Assembly: GCA_038501785.1 (NCBI GenBank) | Contig: JBAMJR010000050.1 | Coordinates: forward strand, 1,517,001 to 1,581,000 | Source of the DNA: Myoxocephalus aenaeus | Taxonomy: Eukaryota > Chordata > Actinopteri > Perciformes > Cottidae | Direction: 5' to 3' | Length of the DNA stretch: 64,000 bases | Shown here: piece by piece, positions 37,245 through 49,189 of the stretch | Position numbering within the stretch: the stretch's first letter is position 1 | Layout: every line of letters starts with the position of its first letter | Translations under genes and position numbers: made by a program | The notes under the pieces: generated by a model | Seen by the model: the letters and a program-made list of their open reading frames with translations, nothing else | What the model was told of the DNA's origin: nothing | Database searches by the model: none

Positions 37245-37246
37245 CC
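37150..37246. repeat. (GTCT/GTCC)n tetranucleotide repeat
   Basis: A mixture of GTCT and GTCC units about 100 bp downstream of the 23-bp minisatellite. It extends the same open frames into serine/valine/cysteine/leucine-rich low-complexity sequence. Confidence 0.93.
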
Positions 37247-37365
37247 TCTCAGACCTCCCTGCCTTCTTAATAGTAGAGTGGGTTCAGTTTTGACAAGTCA
37301 ACAAGCAGGACCTACAGCTCGGTTTGGTATTTGTTAAGGGCCTTCAGGAGAAATGTTCCTGCTGA

Positions 37366-37500
37366 GGAGGCGGAGCACGCCGTTCCGATCAGAAGATCGG
37401 TGATTCGATCCCCTGCTTCTCCAGTCCTCCAGTGTCCTTGTCTTGTGTCCCGAATTGGTGTGAGTGTGTTTGTGATTGTGCATTTAGATGAGAGTTTAGC
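37366..37500 (+). repeat. SINE-like fragment with B-box-like motif
   Basis: 'ggtgattcgatcccctg' resembles a tRNA-type B box (GGTTCGANNCC, one mismatch). It is followed by 'cagtgtccttgtcttgtgtc' and 'ttggtgtgagtgtgtttgtg', matching the usual order of a common fish dispersed repeat (tgtccttgggcaagacac...ggtgtgtgaatgtg). It is diverged, with unclear ends. Confidence 0.5.
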
Positions 37501-38320
37501 AGCAATTTGGGACTGGTTCTTAGTTTCAGAAGCTTGTATTAATTTGACTAATAAGCTGTTCAGCTTGTTGTTAACTAATACAGGACATTTCCAGTAGAAA
37601 CACGAATAAAGCCACAGACTAACTAACAACACTGATATCACGGTAATTCAACTTTTGCTTACCGGGTGTGTTTGCCACTCGCCTTTTAGACAAACAAAAA
37701 GATGGTTTGTGTGTCATTGTGTGAGAAAAGTACGCCACACTAAATCAGAAACAGCTCAATCTTATTCATTTCCCATGGCCTTATTTGGATTTTTCCGAGA
37801 AGCTGTGCACATTGGTCTGACTGGTCTTAAATGTTGAGTTTAGGGGTTAAAAAAAAGGGGGGAAACTGCCACACTGTGAGGAGCTCTGTGGCCTTGAGAG
37901 CAGCTTCACCCTCTTCAAACCAGTCACAGCCGGAGCAAGATTAATGTTTTGCACATGGATGATTGGCAGCTATTTATTTGAAAACCAATTCCAATGTGCT
38001 CTTTGAGCGCATGACTTTGAGGTCCTGGGATATTTTGGAAATCTGTCTGTGTTTAATTAGGCACTTAATATAAACACTGTTGATGACACACTGAAGTGCC
38101 AGCAAAACAATTTCATACTCGATCCATCAGGAGTACGACTTCACAGAAAATTACCACTAACTGATGTGAGGTCACCAGTAAAAATACAGAATTTAAAAAC
38201 TCTGCCCTCGTTTTCTACGGACATTCCTTGTAGAACTGTGGACCTTATTGAACTGAAATTACATTTTTAAATCAAGCTGTCCTTTCTTCGCCTCCCTGTT
38301 TTTGCATGTGCATCAATGTA

Positions 38321-38336
38321 GCAGCAGAGGGGGCTA
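38321..38336 (+). promoter_or_regulatory. Weak CTCF-like motif
   Basis: GCAGCAGAGGGGGCTA has the AGRGGGC core but departs from consensus at the edges. Listed because it lies about 1.4 kb from a second motif at 39709 on the same strand. Confidence 0.2.
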
Positions 38337-38599
38337 TGCTGCTACTCAATGCCAGTTTGTGTACTGACATGAGTTACTGGGGAGACTGGTGGAAACATGT
38401 GTGTCCAGTGTTGATGACACATAAACCAGAAATAAAGCCAGTGTTACATTGTTTAACATTATTGTTAATACAGACAGACAGACATGGAACCAGTATGTAT
38501 ATAAACATTTACATTTCATATAAACCTTTACTGCACAGATCCTGTATTTTATCTCTCGGTCTCACCTGATTAATAACCTGTTGCATCCGTCCTACACGT

Positions 38600-39110
38600 T
38601 TGGCTATTTCTACTCCACTACTAGATCTCAGAGGCAAATATTGTACTTTTTTTTTTTACTTCAGAATCAGAATCAGCTTGAACAGGACTGTTAAGTCCAG
38701 ATGAAAGATGTTGAGAAAATATGTAAAGTTAATTGTTGGATGTGCAAAAGTTCCTCAGAGAAGAAGACTGGGAACTACATTTATTTTATTAACTATAGTT
38801 ACTTTACGGATTTTGATAAAAAGATATAACAGAAATAAATGATGATGATGTAATAGGATATGATAAACTTGTCTTGAGTGAAACTTGATTCACAAGCAGT
38901 AGACGTTATGTAAAGACATTAATGTGAGCTCCACCTTTAGCTGCAATATTAAAGTCATGATCACACTACTGCAACAATAATAGATAATAGGCTATATCGC
39001 ATTATGAAATGGGGCATACTGCATAATTACTATTTTTACTTCTGGTACTTTAAGTAGGCTGTATTTTGATGCTAATATTTTGTATACGTTCACTTCAAGG
39101 TGCTAAATGT
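38600..39110 (+). mobile_element. Decayed hAT-like fish repeat with internal insertion
   Basis: Phrases such as 'tttctactccactacta', 'ttactttacggattttga', 'actactgcaacaataat', 'tgcataattactattttta' and 'cttctggtactttaagta' occur in the usual order of the family seen at 31467-31945. A 'cagaatcagaatcagcttg' phrase near 38663 suggests another retroelement fragment inserted into it. Both ends are degraded. Confidence 0.5.
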
Positions 39111-39405
39111 GAGCGTCTGAGCATCTTATTGCCTCCACAGGGCTCTCAACATGGGGATTGTTGAGCCGGCAGCTCACAGCTAATGGTGCTAACAGCATGA
39201 ACAGTGCAAACAACAATAACAGAGCGAGCTAACCGTGTTTACATGGAGAGGGGGGCTCTATTATAGGCTCTATTGTTCTGCTATGAGCTGGTCAGGGAGC
39301 AGAGAAGAGCACGAGCCAACCAGTGGGGTTCACAAGGAACTCACATGCACTAAAGCTGCCGGCTCGGCTATCTAAACAGAGAAAGGAGAAGATTGGATTA
39401 CAACA

Positions 39406-39511
<106 letters not shown>

Positions 39512-39708
39512 CATTCTCTGCTCAGCCATTCCAGTTTTGCATTGCAAATAGTTTTTGACGCTATATTAAAGATCTGGATATCAAGGACCTTCAAGCATGT
39601 TGAATGCAGGACTTTGTAGCAGAGTTATTCTACATTATGCTATTTCTACTTTTAGCCCAGGCCTACTAAAGCGAAAAGATCCGTCCATGGTGCACTTCTA
39701 CGGACCGA

Positions 39709-39723
39709 CCACTGGGGGGCGTG
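39709..39723 (+). promoter_or_regulatory. Candidate CTCF-type site
   Basis: CCACTGGGGGGCGTG fits the CTCF core with an extra G-rich middle. It lies 2.8 kb upstream of foxc1. Motif evidence only. Confidence 0.3.
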
Positions 39724-41948
39724 AGTGTGACGTAGGCCGACATGAAGGAATCCTTCAGCTTCTTCTCAGCAGAGTTTCCTATGAAGTAAAAATCGAATTA
39801 AGTTTTATTAACCGGTCATTTATAACAAATAAACATCGCTGTCATTTTTTACATAATATTTACAATGGGGACACCTAGATTTGATGTGCTTTTTGTATTT
39901 GGTCCAAGATATTATCTCAGGGTGCGGTTGCTTTTCACTGGAATCTCCTCATAGGGACAGATGGAGAGATTAGATCGGGATTGTCCTGCAACGAATGCCA
40001 TGACTAATTACTATTACAAAAACAAACATGTAACCACAGCTATGTCTCATGCACTCATCCGTGGGTTGCTGGTTGAGTTCCCTGCAGGCGGTGCAGGTTT
40101 CCCCTCCACACACAGATGCTGTCAGCAGGGGTCACTGGTCAGTCGCGGCCGGCTCAGAGGCCTCGCCGGCCGGACCTCTCAGGTGACGCTCCGCCGCGAG
40201 AGGCCTCACAACAACACATGCAAATCAGAGCAGAGCAGCGGGACAACACACGTGTGAGAAATGCCACTTCTCACAGATCATCACCGTGTTATCAGAGTTT
40301 GCTGTTTTTTTTTTCTTCTTTTCTCTTCTTTTAAAGAAAAAACTATTCTGCATATTTTGAAGGAGTTGTTCTCTTAATACATCATGTGAATCTCCAGGAT
40401 AGAGATGAGATGCAGAAGATGACTTGCACCTCTTTTATTGCCTGTCATTTATTTTATTCTATTATTATTATTTTAAATATCCCTCATGTATGTTACCAAT
40501 GAACTGCATGTTTTTGTTGGGGGATTTTTGCCCAAAAGAGATGTTAAGTTAAAAGACAAAGTTTGAACTATTCTCTCCAACCAATGCAACTGCTCATGTT
40601 AACTTCTCAGCTTTACCAGAATTACTTCTGTCAATAAATTGATTCAGGGAATATTTTCGTTTTAAATATATTTGCAGAATTTAAAGAAAATGCAGGTGAA
40701 TTTTATGAACTTAGTTAGATTTGTTTGAATCCATAAACTTGAATAGGATAGTTTTGTAAAGTTGAATACAAATATCAGCTGTAACTCTCTGGCTACCGTT
40801 TTATGGACTAAAGTTGACCCCATGATGAAACTTTGCTTCCATAAATGTTGCAAATAAAACTCTCACATTACTGCTGTTCTGATTTTTTCAATCATTTTAT
40901 ATAATTTTTTAACAGGCATTTTTATTTTTATGATACCATTTTAAGACACAACAAATATGAAGCCAGCTGGTCCTCAACACATGATAGCCAGTCATAACAA
41001 TACTGAATAAATTGAATATCCTGAATACAGGAGTAAAGCGGTAAACGTCCTTCTGATCACAAATAAATCAAATAAAGAAAACGGAAAAGGAGATGTAAAT
41101 ACTAGCATTAAACAGTGGTAATTATAGTTTATTAATAAACCAATACCAGACAGATAATGAATATGTATTCTCTGACTAATGTACGCCCTTCCCTTAATTG
41201 CCTTAATTGCCTTAATCTTCGTCTTGTTTTTAAACAACTGCCTCCATCAGGCTGAGAACACACTGCTGTTGTTTTTAGGCTTCGTCAACACAACGGAACG
41301 TAACTTTCCAGGAGCCGCAGGGGCCTCGATGGCTCAGTTAACAGCCGCTGCAGTGCCAATGACATTTGGAAGGTCTTCATCTTAAACATCCCACCTCAGT
41401 CCCAGCAGCCGCTCGCACCCGGGGGACCTTTTTCTCACCCGTCCCGACCAAATGAGCTTCATTTAACCTTTAATTAGTTTCCACACACCGCCCACCGGCG
41501 CTGACGGGAGGCCGTGGCCCTCTTTCATGTGCGTCTGTTTATTCAGAGGCTCAACAGCAGCTGATGGGAGCTCCTCACAGCCGGCAGCCTGATGGGTGTC
41601 AGCGCGTTTTGCATTATAGTCGGCAATACCTTTGGTGTAATTACAGGTTTATGTATCGAAAACCATGTTAAACCGTTCATTCAGGAACAGGCCTAGTGTT
41701 TCCGGGCCTCCGCGGCTGATATGAGACACATATAACAGCGTGTGCTCGTGGGTGGCCGTTTTGGGTACATTTTTGGGAGCTGCGCTTTCATATCCGCTTT
41801 TACGCACAGTTTGGGTATTTGGGAAATGAAGAGGAGGGTACAGTGATTTGGTCTGACGTTTAAAAGGCTCACAACCCCACAATAAACTCAATATTCTCGT
41901 CTCCAAAATAGACTAATGAGAAGTTATTTTATTGCTCACAATATGATA

Positions 41949-41957
41949 TATAAAACA
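41949..41957 (+). promoter_or_regulatory. Possible distal TATA-like element of foxc1
   Basis: TATATAAAA lies about 550 bp before the foxc1 ATG, and a CCAATTGG palindrome occurs at about 42155. Either could belong to the core promoter, but the GC-rich region closer to the gene may act as a TATA-less promoter instead. Weak inference. Confidence 0.2.
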
Positions 41958-42506
41958 ACATCATAAATGTCTCACAAATTGAGTAATTATGTGGGTATTT
42001 TTCAGTATTTTAGGCACACCCTTAACAGCATTTTAATAACTCCATGGAGTTATGAGGAGAGGGGGAAGGAGGGAGGGAGGGAGGAAGAGGAGGAGGAGGA
42101 GGGTGTAGTAACTTTTGTCGCCCATGCAGCTTTTCCACAGGTTCATGTCGTCCTCCAATTGGATGATGCAGCACACTTTCGGGGAGGAGCAGCCCGAGTA
42201 GCCAAAAGGGAGGAAAAAATGTTGAGGGTAAAAAAAAAAAAGTTGCTCGCCGCGTAGACTCCTCTGCTCCTCCAGCCTCACTTACTTTTAGCCTTCTCAC
42301 TTTCCCAAATGTTCACTGCGGCACCGTGCGCTCTGTCCGGTTCACCGTGGCGAGCTGTGGCTTAAAAACAAACAAAAACAACAAAAAAAGGACTTCCAGA
42401 CGAAACAGAAAGAAGAGAAAACGGTAACAGAACCGGAGCGCGCGCCGAAGTTGAGTGAGTTTGTGGAAGGGGACGCAGTTTGGGGAGCTTTTACGCATCG
42501 CGCAGG

Positions 42507-43931
42507 ATGCAGGCGCGCTACTCCGTCTCCAGCCCCAACTCCTTGGGAGTTGTTCCGTACATCAGCAGCGACCAGAGCTACTACCGGGCCGGCGGCGGAT
42601 ACACCGGGATGCCTGCGCCCATGAGCATGTACTCCCACGCGGCCCACGACCAGTACCCGGCCAGCATGGCCCGGGCGTACGGGCCGTACACCCCGCAGCA
42701 CCAGCCGAAGGACATGGTCAAGCCTCCCTACAGCTACATCGCGCTCATCACCATGGCCATCCAGAACTCTCCGGAGAAGAAGATCACCCTGAACGGGATT
42801 TATCAGTTCATCATGGAGAGGTTCCCGTTCTACCGGGACAACAAGCAGGGCTGGCAGAACAGCATCCGGCACAATCTGTCTCTCAACGAGTGCTTTGTCA
42901 AAGTGCCCCGGGACGATAAGAAGCCCGGTAAGGGCAGCTACTGGACTCTTGACCCGGACTCCTACAACATGTTTGAGAACGGCAGCTTCCTACGGCGCAG
43001 GAGGAGGTTCAAAAAGAAGGACGTGCAGAAGGACAAGGACGACCGGCAAGGCAAGGACCCCTCGTCTCACACGCCGGGCAGTGAGCAGGACCCGTCGGCG
43101 CAGGGCTCTCACCCGGTGCGCATCCAGGATATAAAGACGGAGAACGGGACGTCCACGCCGCCGCAGGCCGCCTCCCCGGCCCGGAGCGCCGTGCCCAAGA
43201 CCGAGAGCCCCGACAGCAGCAACAGCAGCAGCAGCAGCATGTCCACCGGCAGCCCGCACAGCGTGCCCTCCACCCGCTCCCTCAGCATGGACGGACCCGA
43301 GCACCACCAACACCACGGCCAGGTCCCGGCGCAGGGCTTCAGCGTGGATAACATCATGACCAGCATGCGGGGGTCTCCGCAGGCCGAGCTGTCCCCGCCG
43401 CTCATCGCCTCCTCTCGGACAGGTATCGCTCCCTCCATGTCGCTCAGCTACTCCCCGAACCAAACGTCCGCGTACAGCTCGACGCCCTGCAGCCAGAACG
43501 CCATCCCCTCCAACCCCAACGCGACCTACCACTGCAACATGCAGGCCATGAGCCTGTACGCGGGGGACCGGTCCTCCGGCGGGCACCTGGCGCCGGCCAC
43601 CCCGGTGGAGGAGGCCCTGCCCGACTATTGCGTCACCACGGCCTCCGCGTCCCCGCTCGGACACAGCAACCTGGGCCAGGGGGGGCAGGACGCGCACCAC
43701 GCGCACCAGGGCCGGCTCGCGTCCTGGTACGGGGACCTGAGCCACTTGAGCCCGGGGTACCCGGCGCAGCAGCAGAACTTCCACTCTGTGCGGGAGATGT
43801 TCGAGTCCCAGCGGATCGGGCTGAACGGCTCCCCGGTCAACGGGAATAATAGCTGTCAGATGGCGTTCCCATCCGGACAGTCCATCTACCGCACCTCGGG
43901 AGCTTTTGTTTATGACTGCAGCAAGTTCTGA
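42507..43931 (+). CDS. foxc1: Forkhead transcription factor FoxC1
   Basis: A single-exon gene encoding 474 residues, close to the vertebrate FoxC1 size. FoxC1 is a nuclear winged-helix activator in neural crest, anterior eye, somite, kidney and vessel development (family knowledge). The N-terminus MQARYSVSSPNSLGVVPYIS is diagnostic for FoxC1. The forkhead domain spans about 71-165: VKPPYSYIALITMAIQ, recognition helix WQNSIRHNLSLNECF at 116-130, then basic RRRRRFKKK at about 163-171. The middle is rich in Ser, Pro and His with an S/N homopolymer around 240-255. The C-terminus SVREMFESQRIGLNGSPVN...GAFVYDCSKF is the conserved FoxC1 end; the CSKF ending argues against FoxC2. An in-frame TTG 27 nt upstream is not used as the start because homology begins at this ATG (A at -3). 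Length suggests foxc1a. Confidence 0.98.
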   Translation: MQARYSVSSPNSLGVVPYISSDQSYYRAGGGYTGMPAPMSMYSHAAHDQYPASMARAYGPYTPQHQPKDMVKPPYSYIALITMAIQNSPEKKITLNGIYQFIMERFPFYRDNKQGWQNSIRHNLSLNECFVKVPRDDKKPGKGSYWTLDPDSYNMFENGSFLRRRRRFKKKDVQKDKDDRQGKDPSSHTPGSEQDPSAQGSHPVRIQDIKTENGTSTPPQAASPARSAVPKTESPDSSNSSSSSMSTGSPHSVPSTRSLSMDGPEHHQHHGQVPAQGFSVDNIMTSMRGSPQAELSPPLIASSRTGIAPSMSLSYSPNQTSAYSSTPCSQNAIPSNPNATYHCNMQAMSLYAGDRSSGGHLAPATPVEEALPDYCVTTASASPLGHSNLGQGGQDAHHAHQGRLASWYGDLSHLSPGYPAQQQNFHSVREMFESQRIGLNGSPVNGNNSCQMAFPSGQSIYRTSGAFVYDCSKF

Positions 43932-44372
43932 ACGCCCAAGGCCAACTTTTAAATTAATAACTCTAATATATGTTTTATATTTTGTTTTGTACTTTTCGTT
44001 TGTTCTCACTCCGAATGGACATAAGAGATTCAGAGAGCTTTTCTTATCCAGACGTGTGTTACACCGAAAACACGTAAGTGTTCTTCCCTCTAACTCTGAG
44101 CATTGTTTATAAAGATGGCTCCAATTCCAGCTTGTATGACCATATACTGTACATTATAACCTAATATAGTAATTTATTTTTTAGAAAAAGGGAGTGGTTG
44201 GATATTGAGGACCAAACACTTTATACGTTTTTCCAGTTTTGTCATTGCTTTATTTCTCCCAGTTCTTGTATAGAAATAGAGGAGAGGGGCTTTGTAGTCT
44301 ATACTGACTTATTTTATTCATTGTGTCTTATTTGTTAAAATCTATTTTGAAGGCATTACATTTTGTTTGTTT

Positions 44373-44378
44373 AATAAA
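44373..44378 (+). terminator. foxc1: foxc1 polyadenylation signal
   Basis: AATAAA in 'gtttgtttaataaagtgcca', 440 bp after the stop codon, following an AT-rich 3'UTR and followed by T-rich and TG-containing sequence. Confidence 0.8.
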
Positions 44379-44727
44379 GTGCCATCTGATCTTAATTTGA
44401 GTGGTTTATTAGCAGCGGGGAGAGAGTATTTAATGGTTTTAATTAGCAGGCATAACCAGGTAGAAGTCAAAATGTGATTAGTAATGTTAAGTTATTTTTA
44501 GTTAAAATGGAGGTCAGAGAGGAACGCCTTTACTTTCAGTAAATACACAAGGAGTGTGTGGCCTAGTTCTCGTGGCGTGTTGGCCTACGTGCCTTTAAGC
44601 CTCTCGGTGAATCAACGTTATTTAGATTGTTTTAATTCATAAAAGAAAAGAAAAAACAACGAAGCATTAATTAAGGCCGATGGGACTTGTTTGGCATATT
44701 TCACTAAAAGTGATATTGGCGCTGCAG

Positions 44728-44774
44728 AGGTCACATTCAACCCGCAGAGGTCACCTCGTAAAGCAAAGAGGTGA
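44728..44774 (+). promoter_or_regulatory. Three AGGTCA-type half-sites spaced by 20-21 bp
   Basis: AGGTCA at 44728-44733 and 44748-44753 lie within an almost repeated GCAGAGGTCAC, and AGGTGA is at 44769-44774. All are on the same strand with start-to-start spacing of 20 and 21 bp, about two DNA turns. AGGTCA is the half-site of retinoid and related nuclear receptors. The site lies 800 bp downstream of the foxc1 stop codon. An enhancer role is inference. Confidence 0.35.
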
Positions 44775-45420
44775 CACAGATTCGCGTTCATTGTGACTTT
44801 CAGAATAAAAGCCTGCGGCGGAGCTGCAGATTGAAGTTATTTCACATCCACAGTGTGGTTTGAACTCACTAAAGGCCGAAACAAATCAGTCATTACGAGC
44901 CGAGCCGGCTTCCGTCTGACTGCTGTCTGTGACTGATGGGAGGTTTTAGATGCAAAAAAAACTGCAGCTGCATTTGTTTTGGGAGTCTTCAGGGGACATT
45001 TTGCTGCACGAGCATAGAACCCCACCGGTCCTGCAATGCATGATGGGTAGGGAACGGTCCGGCTGATGGAGGGATCTGCTTCAGCAGCTTAATTGCAGCA
45101 GCACTGACCTGTTATGACTGACACATTGCTGCTGTCATGTTTATATATTGCAGTGACTCCTTGATGACGTAGGCAACCCCCTCCCCAAAAGATGCAGGTC
45201 CTTCAGAAGAGCATTACGCCATTTGTTGGTTTGCCGACATGCAGGCAGCGGGCATCTCGTTATGATCTATATCAGTATTAAAATATCAATTCAATACGTT
45301 GTATTATTTTAGATTACAAAATAACAAAGTTAATCATTTAAAACCATTTAAAAGGACGTAATAATGAACTATATATAATCTATTATGAATTAAATTATTA
45401 TGACAGCATTCACATCAGCA

Positions 45421-45544
45421 ATAATAATAACATTAATAATAATAATAATAATAACGGTTATTAATGTGAATTATTATAATAATAATAATAATTTAGTTTT
45501 GTGTTATTCGAGCCTCCTCATTTGTGCTCTGATCCAGCGGCCTT

Positions 45545-45587
<43 letters not shown>
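45421..45587. repeat. (ATA)n and (CT)n simple repeats
   Basis: Two AATAAT-type trinucleotide stretches (45421-45453 and 45475-45492) and a 40-bp CT tract (45548-45587). Confidence 0.92.
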
Positions 45588-45591
<4 letters not shown>

Positions 45592-46195
45592 TGTGTCCTT
45601 GCGGTGAAAGCTTACACGTGACTGTCAGTTTTCAGGCCCTTTTTGGATGATATTTTAATGAGTCAGTGAAACAAACGCTCCCCGGGGCCAGTCTGAGTCA
45701 AGCCATAAAACTAATGTAAACAACGCGCACCGCGTGCTGTACCTTCCACGGGAGGTTTCACATTTAAAACTACAACATGTGAACGCTGCCGGATAATAAT
45801 ACAAAACAATAAAAAGTAGATTGTCGCTTCTAAACAAACGTCTCGGTGATTGATGGAGCACTCAGGGGTCAGGAAGGAGAATCATTTCTCATTGTGAGGA
45901 CGAGACAGGAGGAGGTGACGGGGTCAGTGGAGAGGATGTCAACAATGCACTTTAGGAAAGGACGGCGAGAAGCCTGGCAGCCTCCACTGGCCCGAGGGCC
46001 GCAGCCTGGAGCCCCGGGGCTCGTGCGTTGTTTACGGTGAAGAGAGTCCCAGAGGAGGAGGAGAGGACTGGAAGCGCAACGAGCGTGTTGCGTTCAAAGA
46101 CCCGCGTTTGAGGTACTTTTTAAGTTCATTAATTCCCATCCATTTCAAATACACATCGCCTTAGGGGATCGCAGGTGTGTGTGTTGTGTTGTATG

Positions 46196-46211
46196 TGTGT
46201 GTGTGTGTGTG

Positions 46212-46252
<41 letters not shown>
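46196..46252. repeat. (GT)n microsatellite
   Basis: A GT tract of about 57 bp with one GCGT interruption, in the foxc1-gmds spacer. Confidence 0.95.
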
Positions 46253-46253
<1 letters not shown>

Positions 46254-46791
46254 TGCAGATGCTGGTGAATTCATCGCGGTGCTCACAAGGTGACGAATCA
46301 GTGCAATGTTGCGTTTTAGTGAGGCAGAAACCCGAGATCCCACATCTCATGTGTGAAATGTGGAACATACCAAATAATGGCGGATGTGCCCAGTTTGGAT
46401 TTTTAAGAAGCTTCTTTCTTTCTTTTTTACGGAAGCACCGCTGATTTATTTGTATTTGTTTCATGTGATATAACAGCGACAATATTGGTCTGTTCTATTG
46501 TACTTTTAGCATATTTTTTGGAGCTGGAGCCTAAACACAAATATATTGTTTTAAAAGCTCAGAGAGCACCGATAGGCTGGATAATCATGTCTACGTCCAA
46601 AATCGGAAGAAAATCCCCGGATATGTATTGAAATCTGGCCTTTGAGGTCATGACACTTATTTAAATTAGGAAAAAAATATTATTTGATATCAAAATCGGA
46701 CAAAAAAGGACATTCAATATTCATAAAACAATATTGGATTACACACTAATGGCGTTTAACTTTAAGTGCAGACAATTTGTGACAACGTAAA

Positions 46792-46793
<2 letters not shown>

Positions 46794-46836
<43 letters not shown>
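46794..46836. repeat. (TA)n microsatellite
   Basis: An AT dinucleotide tract of about 43 bp, followed by short CT and GT runs at 46850-46880. Confidence 0.95.
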
Positions 46837-46838
<2 letters not shown>

Positions 46839-47777
46839 TTAATCATAAGACTCTCTCTCTCTTTAGTGTGTGTGTGTGTGTCGGCCGTCATTTGCGCAAG
46901 CGAGGTGAAACAAATATGAAATGTATGTCCTCTGATGAATTTCATGCTGATGATTTGTTTTATGCGCCACTGCTGATATTTGGATGGATAATTATTTTTT
47001 AAAGAAAACGTTATTTCTATTTTCACCTATTCCAACATTATACACGTTGTGACTCCTCCAGTTTTATTCATTTTCGTGAGGCTTTGTGAGCTTTTTTAAA
47101 CAGTGTGACCACACGTCTCTGTGGGGTATTTGAAAAGCTTTAATATCAACAACGGAGGAGTCAGATTTCTTTTATAATTTTGTCCCAATTGCACTGGATT
47201 TCGAGCGCATACCAGCTGAAAAAGGAAAATAAATATTGTCTTATTAGCATGATATTTAGCCTCTTATATGAAATCATAGTAATTTGATATCCAGCAGGCC
47301 TAAACAACAATATTACGTTATTAATAATATAACATTACACCACAATTCCAATTTAGTTTCCTGAGAATATGTTTTTATGACAATTAATTAAAAATATGCC
47401 CTTTACATTAAACGTCTGTCAAAATGTTAATACAATAACTTAAAGTCACTTTCTCCCTCCTGCAGACTGGATTTGAGACATTCCCCCCAGAAAGTAGACC
47501 GGCTCATTACCCATTAAATGTGACATGCAATACAGTAATATTCTTATCTTACAAGGACTTATGGAATCAAGGGTTTAAATCGACCGTCGGAGTCGTTTTA
47601 TCCTCTTTAAAATGTTTCTTTAGCTGCATGACGGATTTTTTTAAATTTTTTATTGCTTTACATTCGCGGTTCCAAATCCAGAGGAGCTTTGCTTTATGTG
47701 AGAGCCAACAGTGAACCTGATCACACGGCTCTCCTAATTGTTGTTGAGCAGCGCGGTGCACCTGCGAGAGGCCTCGG

Positions 47778-47842
47778 GCTCTCTCTCTCCCTCTCTCTCT
47801 CCCTCTCTCTCTCTCCCTCCCCCCCTCTCTCTCTTTCTCTCT
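47778..47842. repeat. (CT)n-rich tract
   Basis: An interrupted CT/CCCT polypyrimidine tract leading into a GC-rich patch. Open frames across it read as Leu-Ser or Arg-Glu runs and are artefacts. Confidence 0.9.
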
Positions 47843-48129
47843 CCTTTCTGCTCTCAGCGCGCTTCCAGGCGCCCAAACATCCCAGAGCCATGCACATGCA
47901 CATCTGTTTCCAATCCGGAGTCCGAGCGGACGCAGCGCCGTGCGGGACGATCAAGGCGCGCGCGACTCCTAAACGTCCTGGAGGTGTTGGTTGGACCCGG
48001 AGCCGGACCGAGGGGGTCCCGCCAGAGCCGGGACGGCTCACCGGGACCCGCAGGCCTCCGGACGAGTTCAGTGTCAAGCCGCTCAAACACAATGCCAGAG
48101 GTGGTGGGAGGTAAATAATACTTTGAGGA

Positions 48130-48380
48130 ACTTCAGGACAACTTCAGCTACTTGTACTTGACTAAAGTATTTATATTTTCTGCTCCTTTATTGTGTTCAC
48201 TGTCAGTTTCACTCCACTATTTTTCTGACGGCTTGCAATACTTTGCAGATTAACGTTTGGGATATAACATATTTAATTATTAAACCCAGCAAGTGTAGTT
48301 GAAATAGCCACACTGTTATAACACTAATATATAGAACAGACATGAGCCATTATGCTGCACAATAAGTTTTATTTTTCACA
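48130..48380. mobile_element. Decayed fish dispersed repeat
   Basis: 'cagtttcactccactattt' then 'ttctgacggcttgcaatac' then 'tttgcagattaacgtttgg', 'gggatataacatattta' and 'tgctgcacaataagtttta' follow the internal order of the hAT-like family near 31.5 and 38.6 kb. The ends are not recognisable. Confidence 0.5.
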
Positions 48381-49189
48381 TTTGTCAGCCTTTAACTCAC
48401 CACTTTAGTGTTCCTACATTGTGCTTTTACTCGGGCTTAAGGATCTGAATCACTCTGCACGTGAATCCCCCAAACCTCGCGAATGTTGGGCCTCAGACAA
48501 GCTATTAAACACAACGCATATGTATTATAACATGTATATATGTATGCATTATATTGCTTTGATACAATTAACGTGGGAAAATTACTACATTTCTAATTAG
48601 TCACGGACTTATTTTTGACACGTGGTTATCTCCCCACAAAAGATAAATACTCTCGATTTAAGTGTAAATCCAGTGCCGACGAGTGGAGGCAACCATGTGT
48701 TGTTAGTTTAAGAGAAAGAAAACAACCTCGGGAGGTTTACATATCTAAAACACAACGACTATCATCAGGACCAGAGCAGGTCCCGGTCCAGGCTCTCACT
48801 GCGCGCTCGGCATTTGCAGAAAGTCCGCACAGAAGCGGCGTTTGAGGCGCAGCTCTGCGCGCCGCGGAGAGACGCGGATAAAAGAGCGCAGTGTGCTCGC
48901 TAATAAAAAAAGTAATAACAACCTGGAAAGCCGGAGCGAGCGGAGGGAAGAGAACCGACAGGAGCGGAGCAAGCCGACCTCTGCACAACCTGGGCAACAC
49001 ACACCTGCACGCACACGCACACCTGCATATACTGGATGAAGATTCGCTGCTTGCTGCCCTCGGCAGGCCTAAAAAAATATTAAACAAAAACACACAAAAG
49101 ACAAATCTCCTGGAAACCTCCATCTTAATATTAATATGAACATCATTCATCACAGTTTTGTTATAGCATCAGAAAAACAACAGGACACC

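Noticed and set aside
35842..37337. Open frames of 380-480 codons across the minisatellite
   Set aside because: They arise because the 23-bp unit has no stop in any frame. All three frames are equally open, there is no conserved flank, and no splice or promoter signal supports translation.
42480..42506. Upstream extension of foxc1 by nine codons
   Set aside because: The extension would begin at TTG. FoxC1 proteins begin MQARYSVSSPNSLG, which corresponds to the ATG at 42507.
42990..44009. 339-codon minus-strand frame opposite foxc1
   Set aside because: It is antisense to the conserved FoxC1 coding sequence, composed of Arg/Gly/Val-rich codons forced by GC-rich third positions, and has no family resemblance.
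47653..48118. Overlapping 120-150 codon frames on both strands in GC-rich DNA
   Set aside because: Several mutually overlapping frames with Leu-Ser or Arg-Glu runs from the CT tract are typical of CpG-rich non-coding sequence. No domain is seen.
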